From: Thalassobacterium maritimum
GTDB taxonomy: Bacteria > Verrucomicrobiota > Verrucomicrobiia > Opitutales > Coraliomargaritaceae
Length of the DNA: 64,000 nucleotides
Direction: 5' to 3'
Assembly (NCBI RefSeq): GCF_031127805.1
Contig: NZ_JARXHW010000020.1
Location: 13,584 to 77,583 of the forward strand
The notes below the pieces were generated by a model, which did not search any database, had not been told where the DNA came from, and saw only the letters and a list, made by a program, of their open reading frames with translations. Below, piece by piece: positions 26,414 through 34,890 of the stretch (positions are counted from its first letter, which is position 1; every line of letters begins with the position of its first letter). A program made the translations under genes and the position numbers.

Positions 26414-26452
26414 AGTGATCAATCCAGCTGCGCTGGGTTGATCACTTTTTTT
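26414..26452 (+). terminator. Rho-independent terminator
   Basis: The arms AGTGATCAATCCAG (26414-26427) and CTGGGTTGATCACT (26433-26446) pair over 13 positions with one T-G wobble around a 5-base loop. Seven T residues follow at 26446-26452. It ends the small gene at 26067-26378 and overlaps the 3' end of the converging hydrolase gene. Confidence 0.9.
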
Positions 26453-27524
26453 GTGTGCCTGAAGCGGGGCAACGGGTCGCGGATTCATTTGCAGGCGTAT
26501 CGCGATAGTGTGTATCCGCCCATTGGTTGAAGTCGGCCATGGCGCTGTTCCATTTGCCCTGTGCGGATCTGCCGGAGCTGCGAAATTCATATTCCCAGGG
26601 TTCAATGTAGCGGATGCCGATCTGCTTGGCTTGCTCGAAGACGTGGCTGTAGTCGCCGGATTCGAAGCGGTGGCTTTGGTCCGAGCGTCCAATGACCTGT
26701 GCATAAATGTCGCCCGGGTAGGCGGTCAATGCGTCAATCAGTCCCGCCTGGTAGTGAGTTTTACCGGAGAGCCACCATAGGCCGACGCCGACGCGTTTTT
26801 CCAGGGAGGGATCGGCCCACAACTCATTCATGATGCGCGTCGGCACGGCCGCGCTGCCATTCAACTCATGGAGTTCGATTGCGATGGCTTTGTTCTTAAA
26901 GGCATCGGCGAAACTGCGTGCAAACGCTTGTTTGCAGGCGTTCACCCACTTATCATCTGTGTAGCCAGCCTCTCGCATTGTGTTCATGTCGACACCATTG
27001 AGATGTCCTTCGATGCCGTTACTCGTCATTTGAGTGACATAGACAAGCGCGAGTGTGGGATCGCCTTGATAGCGCTCGGCTAGTTCCTGTGCCAGCAGCG
27101 CCAGCCGTGCTTGCGCGATGGGATCCCAGTATAGAGGGAGGCGATAGCGCGACTTTCCGCGAAAGCTGATTTGGACGAAGTCGGCCTGCAGCGTATCGAT
27201 CAGCCAGGCCGGGCTGGCGGTAGCGCCGCCCGCGACCGCGAGGGACCAGTGCACGCCATGTTTTTGAGCATTGGCCACTTGGGCGTCCAGGTGGCTGAAA
27301 TCAAATTCGCCTGGGCGAGGCTCGAGCTTCGACCAGCCGGTTCGAATTAAAACGCCGCGTAATTCAGGGTTCTGATAGATGTTTGATTGGGACGCGCCCG
27401 AGCTGGAAAAGACGCCCGTCGGTTTATACACCGCCCATGCGGAGGATGCGGAACATGCGAGGCTGAGGAACAAAGTCGTCAGGAGCCAGTAGGTTGGGCA
27501 TTTTTGATGCATGGATTGAGCCAT
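26442..27524 (-). CDS. Secreted glycoside hydrolase-like TIM-barrel protein (GH42/GH5-like)
   Basis: A 360-residue exported protein with an N-terminal signal peptide (LLTTLFLSLACSASSAWA, about residues 14-32). The next part, LRGVLIRTGWSKLEPRPGEFDFSHLDAQVANAQKHGV, is the first strand-helix unit of GH42/GH5-type barrels (W..lEP.pG.yDFs.ld). Candidate acid/base and nucleophile residues lie near ELHELNGS and RYIEPWEYEF, but I cannot fix them. It may hydrolyse a polysaccharide or glycoside outside the cytoplasm. It is monocistronic and faces the NAD operon at 27760. Confidence 0.65.
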   Translation of the reverse strand: MAQSMHQKCPTYWLLTTLFLSLACSASSAWAVYKPTGVFSSSGASQSNIYQNPELRGVLIRTGWSKLEPRPGEFDFSHLDAQVANAQKHGVHWSLAVAGGATASPAWLIDTLQADFVQISFRGKSRYRLPLYWDPIAQARLALLAQELAERYQGDPTLALVYVTQMTSNGIEGHLNGVDMNTMREAGYTDDKWVNACKQAFARSFADAFKNKAIAIELHELNGSAAVPTRIMNELWADPSLEKRVGVGLWWLSGKTHYQAGLIDALTAYPGDIYAQVIGRSDQSHRFESGDYSHVFEQAKQIGIRYIEPWEYEFRSSGRSAQGKWNSAMADFNQWADTHYRDTPANESATRCPASGTQKK

Positions 27525-27620
27525 GTGAAGTAAATCGTGCGTTAGGCGAAAAAGTTTTAAGTGTTAACGAACGTTCATGAGTATTAATGGCGCTGTATTT
27601 TTGAGCACTGAAACGTCCGT

Positions 27621-27664
27621 ATTTACATTAATTTGGACGGTTTAGTATCCCAATTAATGTAAAT
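27621..27664. repeat. Inverted repeat in the pncB upstream region
   Basis: ATTTACATTAATT (27621-27633) and AATTAATGTAAAT (27652-27664) form a perfect 13-bp inverted repeat around an 18-base spacer. It lies in the 235-base gap between the hydrolase and pncB, about 95 bases before the pncB start. AT-rich arms without a T-run argue against a terminator; a binding site for an unknown regulator of either gene is possible. Confidence 0.55.
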
Positions 27665-27723
27665 GTGGATGGTTTGTGGATTGCGATACAAGTTCTCGTA
27701 AAGACGTATAGTTTAATTTAAGC

Positions 27724-27753
27724 TTGATAAGTGTAAAAAATACACTTTTGTAT
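27724..27753 (+). promoter_or_regulatory. NrtR operator within the pncB promoter
   Basis: AAGTGT-N7-ACACTT at 27729-27747 is a perfect inverted repeat of the same form as the two sites before pncA. It sits between TTGATA (27724-27729) and TTGTAT (27748-27753), a -35/-10 pair with 18-base spacing. Repressor binding would block polymerase. Start of transcription would fall at or beside the ATG at 27760, suggesting a leaderless message. Confidence 0.75.
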
Positions 27754-27759
27754 TTGTTA

Positions 27760-28923
27760 ATGAACACTCTATTGGACAACGATCTTTACAAGTTTACGAT
27801 GATGCAGGCTGTTTGGTTAAAATATCCTAAGGCACGCGTGCGTTATCAATTTATTAATCGTCGCCGGGAGGATGTCTTTACTGAAGAGGCGGTTCATATA
27901 ATACGTGAGCGCATCATGCGATTGGCGGACTGCTGCTTGACGGAGGGAGAATTGCAATTTTTAGCAGAGTTACCTTTTATTCGCTTTGATTTTATTGAAT
28001 TCTTGCGTGGCTTTACGCTTAGCGCGGAAGACGTGAAAGTTGAGTTCGAAGACGGGCATTTGCATTTATGGATTGAAGGAACATGGGTGAATACGATCCT
28101 CTGGGAAGTCCCCTTGATGGCCATCATCAGTGAGGTTTATTTTGAGGTGGTGGATACGAATTGGACAAGTGAGTTAAGTGGGTATGCTAAGAAGACAGCT
28201 GAAAAGGGGAGGCGTTTAAGTGCAGAGGGTTGTAACTTTTTCGACTTTGGCACACGCCGTCGTCGTAGTTATGCGTATCAGGATGCGGTCGTAGCTGCTT
28301 TTAATGACGTGGGCGGGACTTTTGGCGGCACTAGTAATCTGCATTTTGCGATGAAGTATGGATTGCGTCCGATTGGGACGATGGCGCACGAGTGGATTAT
28401 GGGGCACGCAGGCTTAGGGCGGGTAGAGACCGCGAATCAAGTCGCCTTAGATGCTTGGCTTGAGGTCTATCAGGGGCAGTTGGATACTGCCCTGACAGAT
28501 ACGTATACAACTGAGTTCTTCCTGCAAAACATTCGCGGCCGCCTTGCGCAGACTTACGATGCCTTGCGGCACGATAGTGAATGTCCCTTGGGATTTGCTG
28601 ATAAGGTGCTTCAATTCTATGCCGATGAAGGTATCGATCCGGCTGAAAAGGGAATTGTTTTTAGTGATAGCCTGAATGTGGACAAAGCAGTCGAGATCAA
28701 TCGTCATGTTGCTGGACGGACGAAGGCTTGGTTCGGTATCGGGACTCATTTCACTAATGACTTTGGCGATAGTCGTGCGCTGAACATCGTGATCAAGTTG
28801 TATGAGGTGGACGGAGTGGAGGTGGCGAAGATCAGCGACAATCCAATCAAGGCGAGTGGCGATCCGCTGGCTGTACAACGTAGTCTTGAGGCGATACAAG
28901 CAGCAGCCGTAAAATTAGCATGA
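27760..28923 (+). CDS. pncB: Nicotinate phosphoribosyltransferase
   Basis: PncB converts nicotinate, PRPP and ATP to nicotinate mononucleotide in the Preiss-Handler NAD salvage route. The protein has 387 residues. Signatures are LDNDLYKFTMMQAVW at the N-terminus, FIEFLRGF, EVPLMAIISEVYFEV, FFDFGTRRRRSYAYQ, and the phospho-His region PIGTMAHEWIMGH. ATG 27760 (MNTLLDND) is the family start; an earlier in-frame ATG would cross the operator. The stop overlaps the nadE ATG (ATGA), so nicotinate capture and the final amidation are cotranscribed. An NrtR-type operator precedes it. Confidence 0.95.
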   Translation: MNTLLDNDLYKFTMMQAVWLKYPKARVRYQFINRRREDVFTEEAVHIIRERIMRLADCCLTEGELQFLAELPFIRFDFIEFLRGFTLSAEDVKVEFEDGHLHLWIEGTWVNTILWEVPLMAIISEVYFEVVDTNWTSELSGYAKKTAEKGRRLSAEGCNFFDFGTRRRRSYAYQDAVVAAFNDVGGTFGGTSNLHFAMKYGLRPIGTMAHEWIMGHAGLGRVETANQVALDAWLEVYQGQLDTALTDTYTTEFFLQNIRGRLAQTYDALRHDSECPLGFADKVLQFYADEGIDPAEKGIVFSDSLNVDKAVEINRHVAGRTKAWFGIGTHFTNDFGDSRALNIVIKLYEVDGVEVAKISDNPIKASGDPLAVQRSLEAIQAAAVKLA

Positions 28924-30881
28924 GAAAGCACATACACATCGGAGCCGCTGCGCTCAATACAACGCCAAAGGATTGGAGCGGGAATACCGACATGATTCTT
29001 GCGGTGATCGACGAAGCGAAGCGGCGAGGTTTGGGTTTGCTCTGTTTGCCCGAACTGGTGACTACGGGCTATGGCTGTGAGGATGAGTTTCATGCACCCT
29101 ATGTCTCCGAGTGGGCTATGCGTATTCTGTTGGAAAAAATCATTCCAGCCACGCGTGAGATCGCGGTCACGGTGGGGCTGCCCATTCGTAGGCATGGGGC
29201 AACTTACAACGCGATCGCGGTGGTGGTGAATGCAGAGTTGCTTGGCTTTGCGGTGAAACAAAATCTAGCGGGTGATGGTATTCACTATGAGCCACGTTTT
29301 TTTAAGGCATGGCCGAGCGGACACGTAGAACACTATGATTTTGATGGAGGCCGTTGCTTGATTGGAGATCTCGTCTTCGAAATCGATGGGCTTCGGGTAG
29401 GCTTCGAGATTTGTGAAGATGCTTGGGTGGCTGGCCGCCCAGGTGTGGAGTTGGCTCAGCGGGCGGTGGATGTTATTTTGAATCCATCGGCGAGTCATTT
29501 TTCGTTTGGAAAGAGTCGGATTCGCGAGCGTTTTGTTCAGGAGGGCTCACGCGCCTTCCATTGTGTCTATGTCTATGCTAATCTGATCGGCAACGAAGCT
29601 GGGCGTGCGATTTACGACGGTGATTGCCTGATCGCGACACAAGGTGCGATTGTTGCACGCACGGAGCCTTTTCAGTTCCAAGACTACTTACTGATTGATG
29701 CAGTGGTCGATGTGGAAGCGAATCGAGTGAACCGAAACCGTCAGGCTAGCTATCGTCCTGCATTTGATGCAGTCGAGCGTCTCAGTGTGAGCGAGTGGCA
29801 GGTATGGACGGAGGCCGCCTTTACGAAAGCCGTGCCGATGCGCACAGCTTACACACAAAACGAGGAGTTTTACCGTGCCGTCACGCTGGGACTATTCGAC
29901 TATATGCGTAAGGCGCGCACAAATGGATTTGCGATTTCGCTCAGTGGCGGTGCTGATTCGGCCGCCTGCCTGGCTTTGGTTTATCTGATGGCGAAGACAG
30001 TGCTGCAGGAGAACCCTCAACACCCTTATGTGCGGCAACTCTTAGGAGATGCGGATACGACGACTGAGGCCTTGATGCGGCGCATCTGTGTCTGTGCGTA
30101 TCAGGGCACGATCAATAGCTCGGACACGACGGAAGACGCGGCTCGTGTCTTAGCGGAGGAGACGGGCGCGCAATTCGTCTCGATCAACGTGCAAGCCCTG
30201 GTCGATGAGTACGAGACGATTCTCAGTGGTTACCTCGGGCGTCCGCTCAACTGGGAGACCGATGATATTAGTCGACAGAATATTCAGGCCCGCTGCCGAG
30301 CGCCGGGAATTTGGGCGATGGCCAATGCCAGTAACTACCTCTTGCTCTCGACCAGCAACCGCAGTGAAGCAGCGGTGGGGTATTGTACCATGGACGGGGA
30401 TACGGCGGGGAGTCTGTCGCCGGTCGCTGGGATTGATAAAACATTCCTGCGGCAATGGTTGGTTTGGGCGGAGCGGGAGCACTTGCCGAGTTTGCAGATT
30501 GTCAACGGTCTCAACCCGACAGCGGAGCTGCGCCCACTCAGTGCCGACCAAACGGATGAGGAAGACTTGATGCCTTATCCCATTCTGAATCGTATTCAAA
30601 AGTTAGCAGTGGTGCAAAAAAAGAGCCCCCGCGCCATCTTTGATTGCTTGCAGGATGAAGTCGAGGGGGCAAGTGCGGAGCAGACATTCGCGTGGTTGAA
30701 GCGCTACTTTAGTTTGTGGAGTCGTAATCAATGGAAACGGGAGCGGTACGCTCCGAGTTTTCATGTCGACGACGAGAATCTCGATCCGCGCAGTTGGTGC
30801 CGATATCCAATCCTTTCCGGAGGTTATATCGACGAGCTTGCGGAGTTGGAGGCTTTTGTTTTCACTTTGAAAGGAAATTAA
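28920..30881 (+). CDS. nadE: Glutamine-dependent NAD+ synthetase
   Basis: NadE amidates nicotinate adenine dinucleotide to NAD+, with ammonia from glutamine. The 653-residue length is that of the two-domain enzyme. The N-terminal nitrilase-type glutaminase (about 1-280) has the catalytic Glu (LPELVTTGYGCED), Lys (VKQNLAGDGIHYEPRFF) and Cys (FEICEDAW). The C-terminal synthetase has the P-loop SLSGGADSAAC near residue 343, and STSNRSEAAVGYCTMDGDTAG. It overlaps pncB by four bases and is followed six bases later by the regulator gene. The synthetase end SRNQWKRERYAPSFHVDDENLDPRSW is family-typical. Confidence 0.95.
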   Translation: MRKHIHIGAAALNTTPKDWSGNTDMILAVIDEAKRRGLGLLCLPELVTTGYGCEDEFHAPYVSEWAMRILLEKIIPATREIAVTVGLPIRRHGATYNAIAVVVNAELLGFAVKQNLAGDGIHYEPRFFKAWPSGHVEHYDFDGGRCLIGDLVFEIDGLRVGFEICEDAWVAGRPGVELAQRAVDVILNPSASHFSFGKSRIRERFVQEGSRAFHCVYVYANLIGNEAGRAIYDGDCLIATQGAIVARTEPFQFQDYLLIDAVVDVEANRVNRNRQASYRPAFDAVERLSVSEWQVWTEAAFTKAVPMRTAYTQNEEFYRAVTLGLFDYMRKARTNGFAISLSGGADSAACLALVYLMAKTVLQENPQHPYVRQLLGDADTTTEALMRRICVCAYQGTINSSDTTEDAARVLAEETGAQFVSINVQALVDEYETILSGYLGRPLNWETDDISRQNIQARCRAPGIWAMANASNYLLLSTSNRSEAAVGYCTMDGDTAGSLSPVAGIDKTFLRQWLVWAEREHLPSLQIVNGLNPTAELRPLSADQTDEEDLMPYPILNRIQKLAVVQKKSPRAIFDCLQDEVEGASAEQTFAWLKRYFSLWSRNQWKRERYAPSFHVDDENLDPRSWCRYPILSGGYIDELAELEAFVFTLKGN

Positions 30882-30887
30882 GCGACT

Positions 30888-31598
30888 ATGCCATCATCTA
30901 GAAAAGCAGCCAGACCGACAGAGTTATCCTCGTTTATTGTATCCGTGGATAGCGTCATCTTTGCCTATATGAACCAGGCGGTGTATATCCCGCTCATTAT
31001 GCGTGCGGTTGAGCCGTTCCAGGATTGTTGGAGTCTGCCTGGAGGGCCGATTTTAGAGAAAGAAACGCCGGAGTCTGCTTGCTTGCGGAAGCTCGAAGAA
31101 GACATGGGTTTGAAGGTCGAGTATTTGGAGCAGCTTTATACCTTTGGTGCGCCCGATCGTGACCCGCGAAAGCGTGCCTTTAGTATCAGTTATTTTGCGC
31201 TGATCGCCGAGAGTGAGGAGCCTCTTTCATGGGGGCAGGATTCTCGGACGGCGCAATGGTTTCATATCGATCAACTGCCCGAAGTCGGCTGGGCTTTCGA
31301 CCACCAGCAAATTGTTCAGATGGCGATCAAACGGCTAAGAGCCAAGCTGAGCTATGAGCCTGTCGGGCTGAGCCTGTTGGCTGAGGAGTTCAGTCTGTCT
31401 GAATTGAAGCGTATTTACGATGTCATCCTCGGCACCGAATTGGATCGACGGAATTTCCAGAAGAAACTAAAATCGACTGGCCTGTTGATCCCGACCCGCA
31501 CTGTTCCCAGTCCCCGTGGTAAACCGAGCCAGTTGTATCGCTTCGACGAAGCGCGTTATCAGCAGCTCAAGGAGGAGGGGCTCTCCTTCGGGTTTTGA
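30888..31598 (+). CDS. nrtR: NrtR, Nudix-related transcriptional regulator of NAD metabolism
   Basis: A 236-residue protein with an N-terminal Nudix-like domain and a C-terminal winged helix (LSELKRIYDVILGTELDRRNFQKKL). The Nudix box is degenerate: in GPILEKETPESACLRKLEEDMGL the first catalytic Glu after Arg is Lys and one Glu is Asp. It should therefore bind ADP-ribose/NAD rather than hydrolyse it. NrtR proteins repress NAD genes until ADP-ribose binds. It lies directly after pncB-nadE. The AAGTGT-N7-ACACWT sites at 27729, 46667 and 46705 are its probable operators, giving a regulon that spans both NAD operons in the window. Confidence 0.9.
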   Translation: MPSSRKAARPTELSSFIVSVDSVIFAYMNQAVYIPLIMRAVEPFQDCWSLPGGPILEKETPESACLRKLEEDMGLKVEYLEQLYTFGAPDRDPRKRAFSISYFALIAESEEPLSWGQDSRTAQWFHIDQLPEVGWAFDHQQIVQMAIKRLRAKLSYEPVGLSLLAEEFSLSELKRIYDVILGTELDRRNFQKKLKSTGLLIPTRTVPSPRGKPSQLYRFDEARYQQLKEEGLSFGF

Positions 31599-31721
31599 GC
31601 CATTGCATCCCTGTCGTCCTCGAAAACATGAACAGAAGAAAGCTGCTTCACGGTCTCGGTCGACGGCGCTAGCGCATTATCGCTACACTAACTCGATGTG
31701 AAAGATTTATTTGTTAGAGTA

Positions 31722-33011
31722 CTAGCTGTAGCCTACGCCGAGACCGCGCAGCCAGGACACGGCGACGCCGGCGAGGAGACCCAGGCTGAAGATCGGGCTA
31801 TCGTTGGGGAGACCCGCGGGCAAGGCGATTGAAGCCGCGAAATAAAAAGCCGCGAAGGTGCTGACAGTCGCCACTCCATAGTAGGCGAATTTTCCGGTAT
31901 GATGATCGTTCGTTAAGGCGGCTGCGTTGCAGACGCCCGCGAATAGGAAAATCAGGGCGAGGTGGCCCGCGTCGGTCGGGTTGATTACGAGCCCGGAGAG
32001 GATGGCGAGTAAGGACATGACCAGGCAGCCTCCTACGGCAATCCCTTCTAGACGTTCCATGGTGCGGAGCGCGCGGCGGGCGAATTTGTCCAGAACGATA
32101 AAAAAAGTGCTGAGCCCCCGTGCCAGATGGGACCACAGTGCGAAGACGAGCCAAAGCCCGATGATTACATTTCCCAAAACTGGAGAAAATCCGGAAACGC
32201 TGTTATAGGCGATCTTATAGAAGATGAAGCCGCCGATGAGGATCGCGGTTTGTTTTCCCGACGTGAACTGGTTCATGAAGTTTGCGAACCGCAACTGCAG
32301 GCGGTAGGGCACCGAGCGTGCGCGGAAGCTCTCGATTAGTCCGAGGCGTGCGTGCTCGTTCATCGGGTTTAAGCGCAGCGCTTCGGTGAAGTGCAGGTTG
32401 GCTTTTTTGTGCTCTCCGGACATCAGAGCCTGCCAACCAGCGCTGGAATGGGTGCTGTCGTCGTCGGGGTTGCGGCGGAGTTGTGCCTCGATCAGTTCTT
32501 CGTTGTCGGCGCTTTTGCTTTGGAGGAGTAGGGCGGAGGAGAGTGCCTCGCCTGCCATCGTGTTTTCCGAATTGATCGCCAGCGCCCGGCGGGCTGCGAC
32601 TTCAGCCTGGGCGTTTCGTTCAAGGCGGAGTTGTATGGTGGCCTCGACGGCGTGGGTGAGATCCAGATCGGGATCGAGTTCGGTTGCTTCCTGTGCGACG
32701 CTTAGTGCATGCCGTATTTTTTTCTTTTGTCCGGACTTGGCTCCGCTGTTCAGCGCGATGGCGAGCACCGAGCGGGCGAATGCATCTTCGGGTTCGACCG
32801 CGACCGCGCGCTCGGCCGCCTCGATCGCGTTTGCGGCGAAGTTTTCCTTCTCGATCCAGCAAAGGGCGAGCATGCTCAAGCTTGCCGCATGGTCGGGAGC
32901 CTGCTGGAGCGCATGTTGAAAGGCTTGGATCGCGTCGTCGGTGCGGTGCTGGCTGCGGAGTAGACAGCCGCGTTCGTAGGCGGCTTCCGGGCTTGAGTTG
33001 AAATCGGACAT
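31722..33011 (-). CDS. TPR-repeat membrane protein
   Basis: A 429-residue protein with about five TPR units in its first 230 residues (AAYERGCLLRSQHRTDDAIQAFQHALQQAPDHAASLSML and similar, ending FTEALRLNPMNEHARLGLIESFRA). Four to five hydrophobic helices follow from about residue 255 (FMNQFTSGKQTAILIGGFIFY, GNVIIGLWLVFALWSHLARGL, VGGCLVMSLLAILSGLVINP, HLALIFLFAGVCNAAAL). The TPR part should be cytoplasmic. It follows the TPR-AAA gene by 27 bases on the same strand, and the shared TPR style suggests the two products work together. Confidence 0.8.
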   Translation of the reverse strand: MSDFNSSPEAAYERGCLLRSQHRTDDAIQAFQHALQQAPDHAASLSMLALCWIEKENFAANAIEAAERAVAVEPEDAFARSVLAIALNSGAKSGQKKKIRHALSVAQEATELDPDLDLTHAVEATIQLRLERNAQAEVAARRALAINSENTMAGEALSSALLLQSKSADNEELIEAQLRRNPDDDSTHSSAGWQALMSGEHKKANLHFTEALRLNPMNEHARLGLIESFRARSVPYRLQLRFANFMNQFTSGKQTAILIGGFIFYKIAYNSVSGFSPVLGNVIIGLWLVFALWSHLARGLSTFFIVLDKFARRALRTMERLEGIAVGGCLVMSLLAILSGLVINPTDAGHLALIFLFAGVCNAAALTNDHHTGKFAYYGVATVSTFAAFYFAASIALPAGLPNDSPIFSLGLLAGVAVSWLRGLGVGYS

Positions 33012-33038
33012 CTGTGTGGAAAGTGGTGGTTGTATGCT

Positions 33039-34436
33039 CTACTTGAGCAGGCCGAGGTATTGGAGTATTTCGTCATACATGCCGCCTTGGTTGGAATAGA
33101 GCGCATAGTTTTTCGCGCTATCGAACCAGCTCGCGGTGGTTGGCTTGTGGCGCTTGGCCGCTCTAATGAAGTCTGCAGTTTTGAGAGGGATCACTTTGCC
33201 GGACTTCATGGCTTCGGTCAGCACATACTCGGTCGCGAGGTCGAACACGGCTTTGATGTCGGCACCGGAGAATTGGGGCGTTTTTTGGGCCAGTGCCTTT
33301 GCGTTGAGCTCTTCGATCGGTTTGTCGGCACGCATGACGTCGATGATAGCGGCTCGGCCCGGGGCGTCAGGAGGGGGCACGAAAAGGGTACGGTCGAAGC
33401 GGCCAGGGCGTCGGAATGCAGGGTCGAGGTGCCAGGGGGCATTGGTCGCCCCGAGGACAAGCACGCCATCGTTTTCGGATTGTGCTCCGTCCATCTCGGA
33501 TAAAAACGCGTTGATCAGGTTTCGCCCCGCACTTTGGCGGAGGTCGCGCCGATCGGCCGCGAGGGCATCGACTTCGTCAAAGAAGAGGACACAGGGCGTG
33601 TTTTTGCGGGCGAGTTCGAAAATTCGGTGAATGTTCTTCTCGGAGTTGCCGATCCACATATCGAGGATCTGATGGAGTCCGATGGCGATGAAGTTGGCCT
33701 TGATTTCGCCGGCAGTGGCTTTGCTAATCAGAGTCTTGCCGCAGCCCGGGGGGCCGTAGAGTAGGACGCCGCCGCCGATCTTCTTATCGTAGGCCTTGAA
33801 GAGATCGGCGTGCTGCATCGGGTAAAGGATCTTCATGCGGATTTCTTCTTTGAGCGCTTCCATCCCGCCGACGCCGTTGAAGTTCAACTTTGGACGTTCG
33901 AAATCGGATAGCCCAAGGTCGAAAGCTTCTCCGCCACGTGGTTCGTCGTCGGAATCCTCATACTGTGTGTCTGGGGCTTCGGTTTGGGCATAGGAGCCGT
34001 CGTCGCCGATACCCATTCGTTGGGGGCGCTCGGTTTCGGGGGCGTTCTTCAGATCTGCTTCAATGCCGGGGTCTTTCAACGAAGGGTTTTGTTCAATGGC
34101 TTTGGTGTATTTTTGACGCGCCAGACTATACTCACTTTCGTTGATGTGTATGTGGGTGAGAATTATGTAAGCCTCGCCGCAATTTGGGCTTTGCTGGAGG
34201 ATCTGTTCCGCGCGGACGGCCGCTTGGGAGAGTTTTCCTTGCAAGAGTGCCACGCGGGCCGAGCCCAGTCGCGCGTCGAGGTGGTCATTCTCGAGTGAGA
34301 GGATTTTTTCGTAAGCTTCGCCAGCCGTGTCGATCATGCCTTCGTCGATGCAGCTTTGCGCATACAGTAGGTTCAAGGGTATGTTATCAGGCGAAAATTG
34401 AAGAGCCTGTTTGAGCGCGTTGAGATCGTTGGACAT
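33039..34436 (-). CDS. TPR-AAA+ ATPase
   Basis: A 465-residue cytosolic protein with three to four N-terminal TPR units (residues 5-110, ending YTKAIEQNPSLKD). A low-complexity linker rich in Asp/Glu follows, then one classical AAA domain. Walker A is YGPPGCGKT, Walker B is VLFFDEVDALAADRR, sensor 1 is VLGATNAPWHLD, and the arginine fingers lie in RRPGRFDR. The C-terminal helical lid ends in DEILQYLGLLK. The domain is closest in style to Vps4/katanin/FtsH-type AAA proteins, but no protease domain or membrane helix is present. It probably remodels a partner recruited through its TPRs, with the downstream TPR membrane protein the obvious candidate. Confidence 0.85.
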   Translation of the reverse strand: MSNDLNALKQALQFSPDNIPLNLLYAQSCIDEGMIDTAGEAYEKILSLENDHLDARLGSARVALLQGKLSQAAVRAEQILQQSPNCGEAYIILTHIHINESEYSLARQKYTKAIEQNPSLKDPGIEADLKNAPETERPQRMGIGDDGSYAQTEAPDTQYEDSDDEPRGGEAFDLGLSDFERPKLNFNGVGGMEALKEEIRMKILYPMQHADLFKAYDKKIGGGVLLYGPPGCGKTLISKATAGEIKANFIAIGLHQILDMWIGNSEKNIHRIFELARKNTPCVLFFDEVDALAADRRDLRQSAGRNLINAFLSEMDGAQSENDGVLVLGATNAPWHLDPAFRRPGRFDRTLFVPPPDAPGRAAIIDVMRADKPIEELNAKALAQKTPQFSGADIKAVFDLATEYVLTEAMKSGKVIPLKTADFIRAAKRHKPTTASWFDSAKNYALYSNQGGMYDEILQYLGLLK

Positions 34437-34576
34437 ATTCCGAAAGGAGCCGTCGGCGCAGAAAAAGGCAAACTAATTCAGATTAGGTATGGGCTTCGAT
34501 GAAGCTCGCTATCAGCCATTAAAAGAAGAGAGTGATACTTTCGGCATTTCGCCGAGTATCATGCTCTGTGTTTGTT

Positions 34577-34837
34577 ATGAATATTTTTGAAGACATCAAA
34601 AGTCGAAAGCTACTGATTTTTAAAGGCTTGCTCTTTCTCTTCGTCGGGCTCACCGCAGGGTTTGGCTTATTAATGCAGAGTTTTCGATGGGAGACTTTTG
34701 TATTGCTAGCTATATTTGGATGGAGCGCTTGTCGCTTCTACTATTTTTTGTTCTACGTCCTGGAACATTACGCGGGGCGTGCACAGAAATACGCGGGTAT
34801 TTTAGACGCATTGAAATATTTGCTCCGCGGCAAGTGA
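34577..34837 (+). CDS. Small membrane protein
   Basis: An 86-residue protein from ATG 34577 with two hydrophobic helices (KLLIFKGLLFLFVGLTAGFGLLM at about 10-33 and FVLLAIFGWSACRFYYFLFYVLE at about 41-62). A short basic tail ends in LKYLLRGK. No family is recognised. It lies upstream of an M50-like membrane peptidase gene on the same strand with a 53-base gap and could be its accessory subunit. Confidence 0.55.
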   Translation: MNIFEDIKSRKLLIFKGLLFLFVGLTAGFGLLMQSFRWETFVLLAIFGWSACRFYYFLFYVLEHYAGRAQKYAGILDALKYLLRGK

Positions 34838-34890
34838 CATTATTAATTCCGCCTGTTCAAAATCTCATTCCCCTCACGAACCAATCCTTA

